Shown: positions 1 to 13,100 of the stretch, in pieces
Position numbering within the stretch: position 1 is the first letter of the stretch
Layout: each line of letters starts with the position of its first letter
From: Agroathelia rolfsii
Lineage: Eukaryota; Basidiomycota; Agaricomycetes; Amylocorticiales; Amylocorticiaceae
Direction: 5' to 3'
NCBI GenBank assembly: GCA_018343915.1
Contig: JABRWF010000003.1
Coordinates: 3,596,001 to 3,660,000 of the forward strand
Length of the DNA stretch: 64,000 bases
The notes under the pieces: model-generated
The model's input: only the letters and a program-made list of their open reading frames with translations
Databases searched by the model: none
Told to the model about the DNA's origin: nothing
Made by a program: the position numbers and the translations under genes

Positions 1-333
1 AGAATAGTTGGGGCTGGAGAAGTCATTGGCACTAGGCATGGGCCGTCGAGAGAAGGGCGGGCGGGAAGAGGGGAGACAGTGATGCCCTGGCAGCGAGGAT
101 ATGGCGGGAGACAAGGGATTATGAGGAGGCCGTCGAGGACATCAGTGATGAGAGTCGTAATTCATGAAACAGGACATCAGTGGCTGGCTGCAATCATGAT
201 GGCGGAGGTGGCAGTCACGTGCAGTTTAAATCACATGACAAAGCCGTGACATCACCCCCTTTACATCATCGTGAGCTAATACATGGTACACTTTCTCCTC
301 CGAGTCCGACTCCTCTCAGGCTGCTCTCTCGCT
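1..333. other. 5' intergenic flank of first gene
   Basis: No coding region is visible in this stretch. It is the upstream flank of the PX-domain gene. An in-frame ATG at 283 would add 17 residues to that gene, but the residues it adds look like leader sequence, so I start the gene at 334. Confidence 0.5.
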
Positions 334-3300
334 ATGACCAACAACAACAACAACAATGATGATGATGCTGAAACTCTTTCTCCCCTCCGTGCTCACTATC
401 TCAAAAAGACGCTGGTCGAACTCCAGTTCAATCACGAACTCGCCGCAATCACCCATTCCACCTCGTCAGGTGCCTCTCCCCTCTCGTACCTAGGACCACC
501 CTTCAATCCACCTCCCAAGAATACCTCTGCACTCGATCTACCCTTCCTGCGATACATTTTTAGGCAGTTTGTCCTCACATTTCCATTTATGGCATCTGCC
601 CCGAAGGATTTTTATTCCTCTAAACTCCAGCCATTTGTTGACTCAATCCTCTCCCGCAATCTCAGTGCAAGCTCCGTGATTGATGATGGCAGCGGAGACT
701 CTGATCAAGCCTCCAGAAAACGAATACAGGCGAAGACGGAGAGGGGGCTTTCCCTATTCATCAGTTCTTCAATTAAGCTGGCGGAAAAAGAGGACGTAGT
801 CCGTCTAACCCAGGCAGATCTAGATCGCCTCGAGACACTCGCCAAGAAGAGACAGGCACGCTTGCAAAAGCTTAGAGGTCAAGTTTTCGAGGTCAACGTC
901 GTCGCCGTCAGAACTGTGGTCAACAAAGGGCGCATACGAAGCCATGTACATGAGGTGAATATATTCTCTTCCCTATATGTCCTTCAGAGCTCTAACGTTC
1001 TTGCGCATATAGGAATTTATTATACGCACACGCAGGTCAAACACGCCAGATGTATTTGTCTCTCGTAGATACGGCGATTTCAAGACATTGGTTGACGAGG
1101 TATCCGCTTGCTTCCCCCCTATGATTATCGAGTCTCTTTCTCTGACAGGATTCCGTAGCTTCACAAAGCACACCCGAGTGACATCATTCCGCAACCTCCT
1201 GCCAAGGACAAGAGTGCTGTTCCTGCAGCAGCCTATCCCAGTTCACCTACCAGCGCTGCCTCCTTCCGCTCTAACAATTCAAATGATTCTCTGCCAACAT
1301 CGAGCACGGGATCTTCTGCAAACATGCGCTTGTCTCGGGAGAAGAATCGTCTAACATTACGTGCCTATTTAACCACGCTACTAAATGGTCCATCAACGAT
1401 AGCCAATTCCCCCGTGCTCCGAAGCTTCCTACTAAGTGATCCGATAACACTCACATCTGAGGAAATCGAAGACGCTAGAATGAGAGAAGAGGCAGACGCT
1501 ATGCGAGACGACGGCCGGAAACGGTTTGCCCACGAAATCTCTAAGCGGGTGGATGGACTGCGAGCGGCTGTTAAGGATGTCAAAGGCGATGCGATGGGAA
1601 AAGGTGCATACTCACCGTGGGTAGTTTTTATTACAAGATCAGGCTGATGAATAGAAATCAGACGGGCTAACACGCATTTTTGCGACGATCAAGACGACGA
1701 GTGACGTCCACGATTTACCAGCAAATTACCTTGCTGTACTAGAATGGGGTCGTATCTCGTATGTGCATCCATTATCTATTCCTCTCATTTCACAGCTCTA
1801 GAGCTTGACGGATACAATAACAGTCTAGCCTCCACCATCTTTCATAATTTCGTTGCATCTGACAGCTCCTCAGAACTGTTTGCATCTTTGAAGAGGATAC
1901 ATGGTCTCATGCCATACTTTATGATGAAGGCCGCGTTGAAGATTAGTAATCCCATGGGGATGGTCCGCAGTAGGTCGTTTTCCATCTCTCCCCTGGGCAC
2001 CGCCACTCAAACGACGATTGTCATGATTGATAGCAATGCTTGACCTGTTCTTGGCGCAGCCGTTCGGTGGGCCAAGCCTCCTACAACGGTAATGTCAAAT
2101 CTGTCCAATGCAAGCGTATTTCAAATGACCAATGACCTACTGTCAACGCTTTACCCCGTATGTCAGAATGTTCACAAGCTCGCTTACGGAAGAGGTCAAG
2201 GCACTGCAAGAAGACATCGACGCTGTGAAGGAGAAAATCGAAGATCCTGTGATCTGCGAAAAAATCAGGCTCTTTGTATATGCACCTAGGGAGATACAGC
2301 AGATGTACAAGGCAGATGCAGGCACGTGCATTCTACGGTTACCCGATTGTTCCATGATTATTATTTTCTTACTAACGTGTGCATAATGCAGCCGCTGAGA
2401 ATATGAATGTCCTTACCGTCGTCCTTCGTGCAGGTGAAGAGCCGGTCCTCAATAGGGAGCAGATGCACCGCGTCGCCCGTGCCCACCGAGCCCATACAGC
2501 CTACGTCAAGGCCAAGCAGGTCTCGAACCAAGACTCTGATGACGACGATGGTCCGCAGGACGATGACGCATGGCTGTTTGAGGACCTGAAGATTTTGACA
2601 CAGCTCTATTCTCGGCTTCGGGACAGGGAACAGATCATCGAAGTCGTGTTTGAGGTAAGGATTTCTTGCTATATCCAGGAAGAGGAAGAGGGGGAGTTCT
2701 GAATGCTGATACGACACGGGGATCATAGGGCACAACTTCGGAGTTGCTGAAAGATATTATCACAATCTTTTACTCCCCATTGGCCCAGGTCTACAAGGCC
2801 GCGAGCATTGCGGACTCACTGGGAGACTTGCAAAACTTTATCAACGATCTTATCCGGACCGTTGAGCAAGCTGATGAAAGTGAGGGCTCACATCCTGCCG
2901 ATAATGTTGCGCATATATTCTGATATATGATGGTGCTGATGGTGATACATATGTAGTCAGTCAAGAAGATCCCCAGCGGACCGTACAGTCCTTTATTGAT
3001 CTCGTCCAGCGGCACGAACAGTCGTTCTACAGCTTCGTGCACAAGGTACACTCCAAGGGCGAGGGGCTCTTCAATGGCCTCATGCGCTGGATCGAGCTCT
3101 TTCTCACCGTCGTGCGCGAGGGTCTCGCAGGAGACTCATCCGCCCCCATCAGCTTAGAGTATCTCCTCCCCCATGCGGGCGAGGCGCGCCGGAACATTCT
3201 CCAAGAGCTAGATGAAGTTGCCAAATACCATTACAAACTCAAGGTCCAGTATGAGGAACGATTGAGGCGCCGATTTGGAAAAGCGCAACAAGCCCAAGCG

Positions 3301-4188
3301 GGTGCGTCGGAGGCTGATCGCGAAGATGTGGCGGCCCAGGCCTTGGTCGAAGGTGTGGTGAGCGAGATCAGCTTCGGTGATCTCGTGCAGGGGGATGCAA
3401 ATGATGCTGCAGCAGAGGAGGACGATAGCGAAGAGGAGTATGATGAAAGCGACAGCGACGAATATGAGACTGACTCTGAGGAGTTCGAGAGCGCGGAGGA
3501 GTCGGTGGGGAGCGAGACGGCGAGCGAGGAAAGTGTCAAGGCTTCTGCTGTGGCTGCACGCAAGCAGAAGCCTACACGACCTGCACTACCACCACCACAT
3601 CAGAATAATGCGCACCACCATCACCATCATCAATCCTCGAAGGCACCCCAACGGCAACCTACGGCAGCCTCGGGATCAGTGCCGCAGGACGAAGTACAGA
3701 AACGACGCCCTCGCGCACTGTCTCTGAAGAGTCTCAAACGCTCGATGTCAAACTTGAACCTGAAAGCCCAACCGAATTCGGCGGCAGCATACCCGGGGCG
3801 AAAGAGTGTAGATAGCGCGTCACCACCACCGGTGCCTCCACTCCCTCCATCAGTATCAGGTCGTCCATCGCCGGTCCAGAAGGACTCGCAGAGCTCGTCT
3901 TCTTCAGCGGAGCGGGAGAAGAAGCAGTTTCCTAAGCTGCCGCCGTCTGCCACCCCCGTATCCCCGTCTAGCAAGCATAGTCCGCCTCCGCTCAAGAGCA
4001 AAGCGGGAAGGAGGGTAGTGACAAAGGCTCCGGAGACTGCGAAACAGCCAGGGCTAAAGTATGTTCCGGAGCTGTTGCCGCTGTTTGTAGAGATGGTCAG
4101 TTCAACTTATTTTTCGAGATTTTTTTGGTTGCTGAAGAGAGATGATTTCTAGTTACGTCCATCGTTACAACCGCGGAGGGTTTCATAG
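334..4188 (+). CDS. PXB-PX-DUF3818 lipid-binding protein (yeast YPR097W/Lec1 type)
   Basis: The order of parts matches the fungal PXB-PX-DUF3818 family: an N-terminal PX-associated helical region, a PX domain (EFIIRTRRSNTPDVFVSRRYG across exons 1-2, then HKAHPSD and a proline-rich stretch), then a long helical DUF3818 region, and an acidic, serine/proline-rich tail. PX domains bind phosphoinositides, and the yeast relative acts in sterol and lipid-droplet distribution, so a membrane-contact lipid role is inferred. Eleven exons keep the frame: 334-954, 1013-1099, 1159-1603, 1662-1758, 1824-1969, 2034-2088, 2167-2321, 2392-2654, 2729-2879, 2957-4095 and 4153-4188. The last exon adds only a dozen codons. 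The tail has acidic runs and a short His run. The start could instead be 283. Function beyond lipid binding is inference. Confidence 0.8.
2322..2391 (+). other. Probable GC-AG intron in the PX-domain gene
   Basis: The exon before ends GATGCAG and is followed by GCACGT, and the next exon starts CCGCTGAG. Only a GC donor after CAG keeps the frame (KADA-AENMNV). The GT four bases further on breaks it. CAG|GCACGT is close to the usual GC donor, and a good branch site (TTACTAACG) lies before the AG. Confidence 0.6.
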
Positions 4189-4383
4189 AAGAATAGAGTG
4201 TAATATCACTGGCACTCCATCCTTGGTAGGAAGGTGCACAATCCAAGCGTGTATTTCATATCATATCTAGTTTCCATTTGATGATAGTAAGAAGTTATAC
4301 TGTACTATAATAGGATGAACACAATGTACGCAATGTATTGCTTTTTTTTGTAGACCGAACAAAGCTTGGTGTGATAACACGGT
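4189..4383. other. Convergent 3' intergenic region
   Basis: A 195-base AT-rich gap between the ends of two converging genes. No gene is seen. Confidence 0.6.
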
Positions 4384-7011
4384 CTACAAATCACCAAACT
4401 CTGCATCAAACGTCCTTTGGTCAATCTCTCCCTTGCGAACCTTCTTCGCCATCCTCTCCTCCCTCGCCATCTCTTCCCAATCATCATCGTCACCATCACC
4501 GCCGCTGTCGTTATCAATATCTTCGTCGCCTTCCCTCAATTTTTCAGCCGCAGACTGTGTTTTCTGCCACTTGCGTTTCCGGCTCTTCTTCTCCTTCCTC
4601 TTTTCTCGCTCATCCTTCCGTGCAATCTGCTGGCTCCATGCTGCATTTTGCTTTTTCTGCTGCGCACGCTCGGCTCGTCTAGTCTCACGCTTGGCCTCTT
4701 CCTCTGCCGGGTTGACGACCTCCACAGCGGCCTGTGAGGCCAACCGTTTTGCCTCTTGGGCCTTGTCGGTGTATGCGTAGGTTTTCCACTGGAAAATATC
4801 AAGTCAGAATACAATCCGTTATGGATTGTTATGAAAACAGATAAGAGTAGGTCACAGACTTACATCCACATCAGCATCCAACCATCCCTCAATCTGCAGC
4901 ACTTGCTTTCCTTTCCCTTTTCCATTTGCGCTTCTGTTCCCGTACTTTTCCTTGAGCTCAGGCATCTTGGGCAACTTTAACAATCCATAACTCTTTGCAA
5001 CGCCCACAAGATCTAGATCACGCAAACGGAAGATGTAGGACGCCTCGTGCTTCGAGTACGCCTGTACGAAGGACACAAACGCCTTCGTCGCCTTGTCGTG
5101 CAGCATACGATCCATAAGCACTAGCGCCCGAATCTTGTCCAGGACAGTGGACACCTCCGGATCTTCCTCTTCTTCTGATTGCCCAGCTGTCATGTTTTTA
5201 TCACGAGAAGACGTCCTAGATGTTGGATGATCGACATCGACCCCGAGATCTGCATTCACGCGCAGATATGCTCGTTCTTTGAGAGGGATCTTGCGTATAG
5301 CCAAAAAGTCTATGTTTTTGTAATTTTATTAGCACGCTATTTGTGATGCATGAAAAAAAGGGGAGGGGAGAGAGAGAAAATGAATGCATACCAACATACT
5401 CCGTCTCCCTGCCCGCTAGAAGCACCCATGCTCTACCACTCCTGCCCGCACGCGCTGTCCGGCCACAGCGGTGCGAAAACGCTTTCGGGTCCGAGGGTGG
5501 GTCGAATTGGATCACCACATCGACATGGGGGAGGTCTAGTCCTCGTGCGGCGACGTCTGTGGCTAGTAAAATTGAAGGCGAAGAAGGTGTTGATACGGCA
5601 GATGCAAAAGATGTGAGTGTTCGAGTTCGTGCGGCCGGCGGGAGGTGTCCATGGAGGGTATACAGATGAGCAGACGACGGAAGGATAACAGGAAGAATCT
5701 AGAAATAATAGAAACAAAATGGATATCATACCGGATGAAATCAAGGTAGACATTCTTACACGATAAAAGTAGTCAACACATGCGCCTGTGGAAAAATATA
5801 CAATGAATTGAGACGAGGCATGTGTCGCAATCTCGTGCGAGATAATTCGTGATAATTGCACAAGCTTTTCAGACGTCCGACACGAGACACAATAATTTTG
5901 CAGGCTTAAAAGAGTCGATCAGAATCAGATAAACGAACTGGCAACCACGCTTGTAAGCGTGTTTCGAGAAAAAGAAGAAAATAAACTAACTTGGCAGGAA
6001 TTCTCCTTTCTTCGACTAGGTTAGACTTGCTTTCATTATCGACTCCCTTGACTTTCTTCGATTGGACTTTGACGACGATCCTGGCCGGATTTCGCAAGCC
6101 GACACGGACAAGTTCCGAGAGCGCATCCGCATCTGTCATCGTCGCGCTAAATAAGCCCGTGCGACGCTGTTTTGGCAAATGTGTCAAGATGCGCGTCAGG
6201 GCCGCTGAGAAGCCTAAGTCAAGCAATCTGAAACGTGGCAGTTATGAGCGATATGATGCCAGCGGAAAACACGTCAGAAAAAAAAACTACTTACCGATCC
6301 GCCTCGTCAAGGACTAAGACCTCTAGCTGTTTAGCGCTGACGACAGAGCGGCCTCTGCCCAGAAGAAATTCTTCTATTCGGCCAGGGGTACCGACCACAA
6401 CGTCGGCTCCAGTAGACTGAAATCGTTCTATGTCGGCGGCAGGAGAGGACTGCGAAGACGACACAAGGAGCAAGGGGGGTGGATATGCACCGAGACGAGT
6501 ATCATTTTCGAAATTTTCATCGGAGGAGAGGGGAGTCGACTCCCGTGGCTGGGAGTTTAAAAACAGGGAAATGATAGAGTGAATCTGCGTGGCTAATTCC
6601 CTGTGCTTTACGTCGTCAATACGAGCTGTTGAAAGCTCGTTCTGTGTGGCAAACATACCTAGTTGGGCTGATAATCAGCGCACCGACTTCGTTCTTCTTC
6701 AATCGCTCCTCCCTCCTGATGAGCTTTTCAAGTATCGGTATCACGAAAGCAAGCGTCTTTCCTGAGCCGGTAACAGCTTCGACGACTACGTCCTTATGCT
6801 GCATGAATAATGGGATCGTTGATGCCTGAACTGGTGTCATTTTTTGATGGCCCATGGAATGGATGACATCCAATCTGATATAACAAAAAGAAAGTTATGA
6901 TAATGTCCTCTAAAAAAACCATATCCAAGATTTATATCTCACGAACATCCATGGTGTGAGAGGTGTGGACAGAGAGTCCCATGAGCCAGCATACGCCGTG
7001 GCTGAGGCCAT
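4384..7011 (-). CDS. ATP-dependent rRNA helicase SPB4 (DDX55)
   Basis: A DEAD-box RNA helicase for 60S ribosomal subunit assembly in the nucleolus. All the helicase motifs can be read in order: Q motif [10 protein letters not shown], motif [41 protein letters not shown] and [10 protein letters not shown]. The start [21 protein letters not shown] and the [10 protein letters not shown] block after the helicase core are typical of SPB4 rather than other DEAD-box proteins. The C-terminus is a lysine/arginine-rich coiled coil with an acidic patch. Eight exons keep frame: 7011-6947, 6874-6659, 6600-6295, 6227-5991, 5904-5760, 5698-5392, 5309-4864 and 4788-4384. The gene is intact and converges on the PX-domain gene. 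Confidence 0.92.
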
Positions 7012-7380
7012 TTTCTGAAGTCGGCGGCGGAAGAGAAAATGGCAAAATGACCAAAAAGCCTATGGCCGGCGCCTCGGAGCTGACCGGCCGCTCAATTACC
7101 GCAGAGAAGCATTGTGCCGGCCGGCAGGCGCAAGTGGGGAAATCATGAACATATGGGGCGAGACCTTTTAATGCCGAGAATGCCGAGAAGCATAGGTGAT
7201 TTGAACTTGATGCGTTGTCTAATAATCCATAAACACAACGGGTATGGTATGAATGACAATAATTAGGTGTGTAGGATGGATGCATGGGGATGGTACTACA
7301 AATGCGATGGGGATACATACTAGACAAAATTATGAGGGGAAAATAAGGGAGCAAGCCAAAGATAGAAGATCATCTCGGGC

Positions 7381-7427
<47 letters not shown>

Positions 7428-7669
7428 AAAAAAAAAAGCGATGTGAAGTTGGAACAAGAAGGTACATAAAACGTGATGGATGGGATATGCATAGTCGTCA
7501 TCACCACGTATGACGTCGACCATGGTCTAGAAAGGGCGAGAATGTATAGGTATGTATTTAGTCATCGCCCAGAGGCGGCACCCTGCCTGGGGCCAATTGG
7601 CACAGCTGATGACATGACGTACTTCCAGTAGACGGACGACGACGGAAGAGCCAGTGACAGTGACAGCCC
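7012..7669. other. Intergenic region with SPB4 promoter
   Basis: Upstream of SPB4 are GC-rich blocks with GCCGGCCGG-type repeats (about 7064-7125). Further on is a GAAA microsatellite. No open gene was found. Confidence 0.5.
7381..7437 (+). repeat. (GAAA)n microsatellite ending in an A tract
   Basis: About eleven GAAA units run into about a dozen A. Open frames across it are repeat artefacts (repeating Lys/Glu/Arg or Phe/Leu/Ser). Confidence 0.95.
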
Positions 7670-8236
7670 TCAGTCATCGCGAGGCGTCCATATGGGCTGC
7701 CCACGGTAGGTGCGACCATTGTCGTCCAGAAGACGCTTCAGCCTGGTCGCCACCGTGCGCACGATCTCACGAGAGTCATCAAAGCCGCGCCAAGTGCTGG
7801 CAATGCTCCAGCATTCGGAGCAGGCCTAATGCAAAATGCATGAAGGACATCTGATTAGCAATGCGTGAAAGTGGCAAGTGGCGAGACCCACTTGCTTTAG
7901 ATGCTTGATTGAGTGTCTCCAGCTCCAGCTCCCGCCTGGCATGTAAAGCTGCTAGGATGTCTATACTAGATTTGTCCGGGTCATAACACCATATCATAAA
8001 TGTATGGATTTGACAACGTACAGCCTGTTGACACCATCCTTCCATGAATGTATACCATTCTCTCCAGTAGTCATGTCCGCAATTAGATATGAGGGAATAA
8101 GTCCTAAGCACTGCCGTATTTTTGCTTGATCAATGGAAGCCTTTTCGCGAGTCATCTTAGTAACTGTGCGAGTAACGACTACCATGAAATCGGTTGCTGG
8201 AGCCTGCTCAGTAGCCATCATTAGGAAATCCATGGG
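7670..8236 (-). CDS. Unknown protein, possibly 5'-truncated
   Basis: I do not recognise this gene. Three segments join with canonical splice sites and all have lengths divisible by three: 8236-8018, 7951-7892 and 7825-7670. They give a protein starting MDFLMMATEQ, passing through SWKDGVNRLY and ACSECWSIASTWRGFDD, and ending GQPIWTPRDD. The agreement of frame, splice signals and a sensible mix of residues argues for a real gene. The start at 8233 is weak: an upstream segment (8351 to about 8450, ending SAFQLDS) would splice on in phase but has no ATG of its own. The next gene begins only about 360 bases away on the other strand, so the N-terminal half may be missing. The C-terminal part loosely recalls the end of fungal transcription factors, but I would not assign that. 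Confidence 0.45.
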
Positions 8237-8595
8237 CTGGTGGTTGCAAAAGAGATATCACACATGCCTCCATAGGATTGTACTGGCTTTATATGACATA
8301 GGACCTACGTGGTAGGGCAGGCGACAGCGTGCATTGGTTTCTCGATTCACAGAGTCGAGTTGAAAAGCAGATAGGCTGGTGATCGGATATTCGACGACGC
8401 CGCACCGCCACCGTCTGGGGAATTCTTTGAGGACAAGATCAGGCACGGACACATACAGAAATTATAGTCCATCTTGATATTAAACCAGTTTCCCAATATG
8501 GTTAAACCTGGTCTAGTCTGGCTAAGCCTAAGCCAGAATCCACTTCGGTCAACGCATCCGTTAATTCCTGGTTTTATTTCCTGCACCACAATAGT
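8237..8595. other. Short divergent gap
   Basis: Promoter side of the CCDC47-like gene. It also contains a possible upstream exon (8351-8450, minus) of the unknown gene. Nothing else is clear. Confidence 0.35.
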
Positions 8596-9968
8596 ATGGC
8601 CAGTCTGCTCACAACGTTTCTCCAAGGCCTCACACCGCCGCCATTCCAGCAGCCAGAAGTGAGAGGCGAAACATATACAGGCTGGGAACTTCGCTGGAAT
8701 AACTTGGTGTTCAGGCCTGCTTGTACGTGAACTATCCGCACATCATCCTCCCATTTCACTGACAAGTACTTCCATGATCATGTAGTGTTCGTAGTCGAGC
8801 CTTACATACTCAGCTTTGTCGCTGCATACATTCTGTTTATCTTCTGGGGGAAATCCCAAAACGCTAGAAAAGTAAACGCATGGTACGTACACTATTGTCG
8901 AGCCTACGACTCTCGACGCGCGCGCTTACCTGTTGTGGTCAGGTTTGACGCGCACTTGCCCATCTTTGCCGAACAGTTCACGCAACCGAGTGTTGGTGGA
9001 CTTAACCAAGACGGATACTCAGACTGGTTTAATTTCTCTACTGGCCGAAAAGGCGTAACTTCGCTGCACACGGTCTTTACTTTGCGCCCGCGGCACGACC
9101 TACTTCAATATGCCTATCAGTTCCTACGTCCCTTGGTTGATCTCGAAACGAATTACAAGGATGAGATTCTTCTCGATTTCACTCTGGCTTCTGGCACGAC
9201 CGTACCGGATGGCGTTTGGGCAGTTGTAGCCAAGGATGAGCTTCTGTACATCCGACAAGACAGATGGGACCTCGTCAGTAGCATCATCAAATTCTTGTGC
9301 CTGTCATAATGAAATTCAAATAATCTCATTGGCAGACTTTCACCCGCCTCGCAGAGAACTCGAGCTTGCCCCCGGCCCTAACTGTATTGTCAGGTATGCA
9401 TCCTCTTCATCTTATCTTCCTACCTGCCTGTGCTAAGCATAATCTTCATGCATAATCAGAGTTGGCTGATATCACGGAAAACCTGCTTTCTCCCAAGTTT
9501 CCTCTCCTGGCTGCTCTGTCAGACCCCAAGATTCTCCCTTATTTCCGCTCGCTCTCTGTCACTGATCAGCCACGCTCTCGTCCCTCTGCTCCTCTGTCTG
9601 CCTCTGCACGCTCGAAACATGTTTTACTGTCCCTCTCCGCGCCTCCCCCGTCTGATGCCGCGGCGACGATGGCGTTCGTGAACACCACGTTTGCCCTCGT
9701 CGACGCCTTGTCGAAACTGCAGCTCCGCCCCGAGAGTCGTGTAAAGATTGCCAAGAAGCGCGAAGAGACATACAAGGACCTCGCCAAGGAGGTCAAGGAG
9801 CGCGAGCAAGAAGCGTTGCAGGATGCCGGCGAGGACAAAAAGGCTCTCAAGAAGAGGGCCGAAGATGAGCGCATCTCTAAGCTTAGTGCGGCTGAACAGG
9901 CTAAGATATTGGAGAAGGAGCGGAAGCGTGCCCTGAAGAAGACGCAAGGCAAGGTTGTCAGGAAGTGA
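8596..9968 (+). CDS. CCDC47-like (DUF1682) ER membrane protein
   Basis: The protein starts MASLLTTFLQGLTPPPF, has one hydrophobic span (ILSFVAAYILFIFW) after RPALFVVEPY, and then the DUF1682 core: HLPIFAEQF, DGYSDWFNFSTGRKGVTSLH, FTLRPRHDLL and WAVVAKDEL. The end is a lysine/glutamate-rich coiled coil finishing QGKVVRK. CCDC47 is an ER protein of the PAT/multipass translocon that helps insert multi-span membrane proteins. That role is family knowledge. Exons are 8596-8722, 8786-9273, 9336-9393 and 9460-9968. The first splice was fixed by phase: only a GTACGT donor restores RPALFVVE. The coiled-coil tail and total length fit the family. Confidence 0.88.
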
Positions 9969-10115
9969 TTTCTTCTTGCGCGCGTATATCCAGAGACCAG
10001 TTGTTGCATGATGATGTATTTATTAACGATTACAGCACGATGTATCGTACCTAGCGGGATATCATATGTAATAATCCGAGCATAATTGAAAAAGCTTCCA
10101 GTGATAGTAAATAAG
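9969..10115. other. Convergent 3' gap
   Basis: A 147-base gap between the CCDC47-like and STB6-like stop codons. No feature is seen. Confidence 0.6.
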
Positions 10116-13100
10116 TTATGAGGGCGTTCCGGGTGCAGCATAATCCTTAACATGTAAATCTGTAGATATCGGCTCGGGCGAAAATGATTGCGGCTCCTGG
10201 GATAAAACCCCGTTTGAACCATTGGCAGATTCTGTCGATGAAGAGGGTTGTTGTTCAGTCGGCTTTTTGTCTTGCGAAGTACCATTGCCTCTGGCTCGGG
10301 CAGTCCACCGTGTGAAAAAGGTTAGCAGCCATGTCGGCTTGAACCGCGGATTCTCTACAGCGATTGCCTGATCCTCTTCTGGGTCCTGGTTCAAGTCGTC
10401 CTCGTCTCCGAGAGAGTAGATCGACAAGTCCCCAGATTCGCTCTGTCGTCTGAGGGGGAGACGCCTTCTGAAGGCAGCCACGGTTTCCTCTTCTTCGACC
10501 TCGCTTTCCGTCCTGCCGAGAGCATCCACCAACCTTTGATCCCCTCTCAAGGTCCATTGCAGTCGATTAAACTTGCCATGAGCACCTTTAACGCCCGGAG
10601 GCAGCTTCCTTCCCTTGGAGCTTCCCTCTGCGTGATCTCCAAAGACCTTGTCGCGTATGGCGAGAACCTTCTCCCGTGGCTGGCGCGCTGTCCCCCAGAG
10701 TGCGCCTACGCGCAGCTGATCTGTCTCGTACACCAGCGCGCGTGTCTCGCGAGCAGCCACATCTGCCTTATACCGCATCGCCTCCGTAGCAGCGATACCA
10801 GCAGAGCGCGTCTCGAGAGCAGAGATCTTCTCCTTGTGATGCTGCAAATCCCCTAGTAAGGTGCCATTTGTTTCGGACAGGCCTTCCACAAGAGTTCGCA
10901 AGCAGGCGACCATGCCAGCCAGATGCCGTTCGCGCCGGCGCATGATTAGCAGTTGGCCGCAGATTTCAACATCGACACGCATGTGTTTGACGTCGAGTAC
11001 GCGGATAGACCTTAATGAGTCCATATCATGATAGCTTCTCCGCCTGTGCATGAAGGTTTGTTGTGAGCCCTGATGTTCAAACAGAAAGGCATACAGGAGC
11101 GTCTTCATCTTACCGTCTGACACCGGCGCTTAGTAGCCTTCTTCTCCTTCTGCTAGGCACATCCTCGTCCTCGTCCTCTTTCTCTTCCGCGGGTTTGGCG
11201 TTGGCGCCAGCATCACTGCCGTCCGCTGCAGCCCTCTTATCGATCTTATCCCTGAACTTACGACGCGCAAAATCGCGCACATACTCATTACCATTATTGG
11301 TAGACGTGTCGCTCATCGTGCCGGCCGTGCCAGATTCGAGCCCCATCTCCGTTCGGCCGGGGTCGGTATCCTCTTCGGTTTCGTTCATCACACTCAACCG
11401 GCTGTCAAGCGGCCTGTGGTGCTTGGGGATGCGTTTCTTGCGCCGACGGTACATCTCCTCCAGTTCACCATCACTACTGCTGCCACTCTGTGCGGCGTTG
11501 TCGCGTGCGCTGATGGGGTCGCTCCAGCTCGAAACGCGCGACTGTGGACCACGGCCCGGGGGCCAGAGACGAGAACGTGAACCCTGTGAGGGCGGTTGTT
11601 GGGCTTCTAGAGCGTGGTGGTCTGGTGATCGCTTGTCGCTGCTGCTGCTGATGGACGAAGGTTTGGAAGAAAAAGGTGCAGAGGATGAGCCTGCGACATG
11701 TGATCCAGCGGTGGGTGTGCGTGCATGGGATGCAGACCTAGACCGGGATAGCGGTGCGGTGGCGCGATTAAAGAACGAATCCGGCGACAAGGAGTTGAAC
11801 ACACTAGGTGTTTTTACTTCCGCTACATCCCGGCAATCAGTGCCACTAGTCCAACGTAGGATGAAACAACTTCTGGTGGACTTACAGATAGGTGAAGTTC
11901 GGCCACTGCTTAGGGGGTCCTCCTCGTCCTCCTCAGCCCTATTCCATGGGGTGAGGTGCAGCTTGTGCGCACCCTTCAAGTTCAGATTACTCAGGTCGAC
12001 GCTAACATGCTTCTTTGCACGGCTCAGGCCGGCCCATGACTCTATCTTCTTTTGGACTTTATCAGACCACTGTGTTATCCCGCCATCAGCATCAGCATCT
12101 GAGCCCAGACCACTGCCAGGGATAGCGTCGTCAGCCTCGCCATCACTTAGGGCAGAACCGAGACCTGTCACATTGTTCTTCTCTCTCGCAATGCGGACTA
12201 AGAAGTCAATACGGCCACTCCAGAGAGCCCGCACGGCGCCTCTCTCGGCGTTGGCTGCAAGAAAGGCAAGGTCTTTTGTTGGGGCCCAGATGCCCCGTCG
12301 TCGAGTGTTGCCCATGCTAAGGTCGATGAGACCGCGCATCTTGTCGGTTGAACGACCTTGTTTCTTTTCATAGGCATCCGCTAGGCGTCTGATAACCGAG
12401 CGCGAAAGATAGTCTCTTGTAGGTTCGAATATCCTCACGGCAGCAAGTAAAGCCGTGGGATTCAACAGGGGATCCTTGGGTACAATCTATATAGTCCAAA
12501 CTGTTAGCTACTCTTCGAGAAGTAGATGAAAGAATACCAACTCACGTGATTGTAGCCAAGAAAAGAAAGTTGATTTCGCACAGAAAGAACGAGGCTAAGA
12601 AGAGCTGCGACGGCCGAAGGATCTGCAACTCGCTCCATAGGCTCCACTTGAGCGTAAACGCCTATTTCCGAGACCCATTTTTGCAAGGCCTCTACGGTTT
12701 CGTCGCACAAAAGCCCATCCATGTATCGCAAGTTCAACATGCCGCAAACAAAAAGGGCCGCCTGAATGAGCGTGACAAGCTCCAATACAACCATATTGAA
12801 CGTAGCCGGATCACGTCTTGACGTGCGAGTAATGGGAGGATCAGGTGACGTGGGTGGAGAAGCGGCAGATGCTAGGGGCTGGTTGGCTGGAGGCGAGTTA
12901 GAGGATGCATAAATGTCTGGAATGTGGTACATTGACAGGAATCGATCCTTGGTCGAGTCGCTACTGTCCTCCAGGGTAAGTGCACTGCGGCCGGTGCATC
13001 CCATTCGCAGAAGGTTGATATTAACGTAGAGCTGGTCCCGAGCCTGCATGTATTTCCCAGATGGGATGGGAACAATAGTGTGGTCTGAACGGAAACGTGC

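Noticed and set aside
7253..7523. Open frames over the GAAA repeat
   Set aside because: They are repeat-driven Lys/Glu/Arg or Phe/Leu/Ser runs.
11063..12373. 436-codon plus-strand open frame
   Set aside because: It lies opposite the STB6-like exons, is Ser/Leu/Arg biased, and has no splice or family support. It is a shadow of the minus-strand gene.
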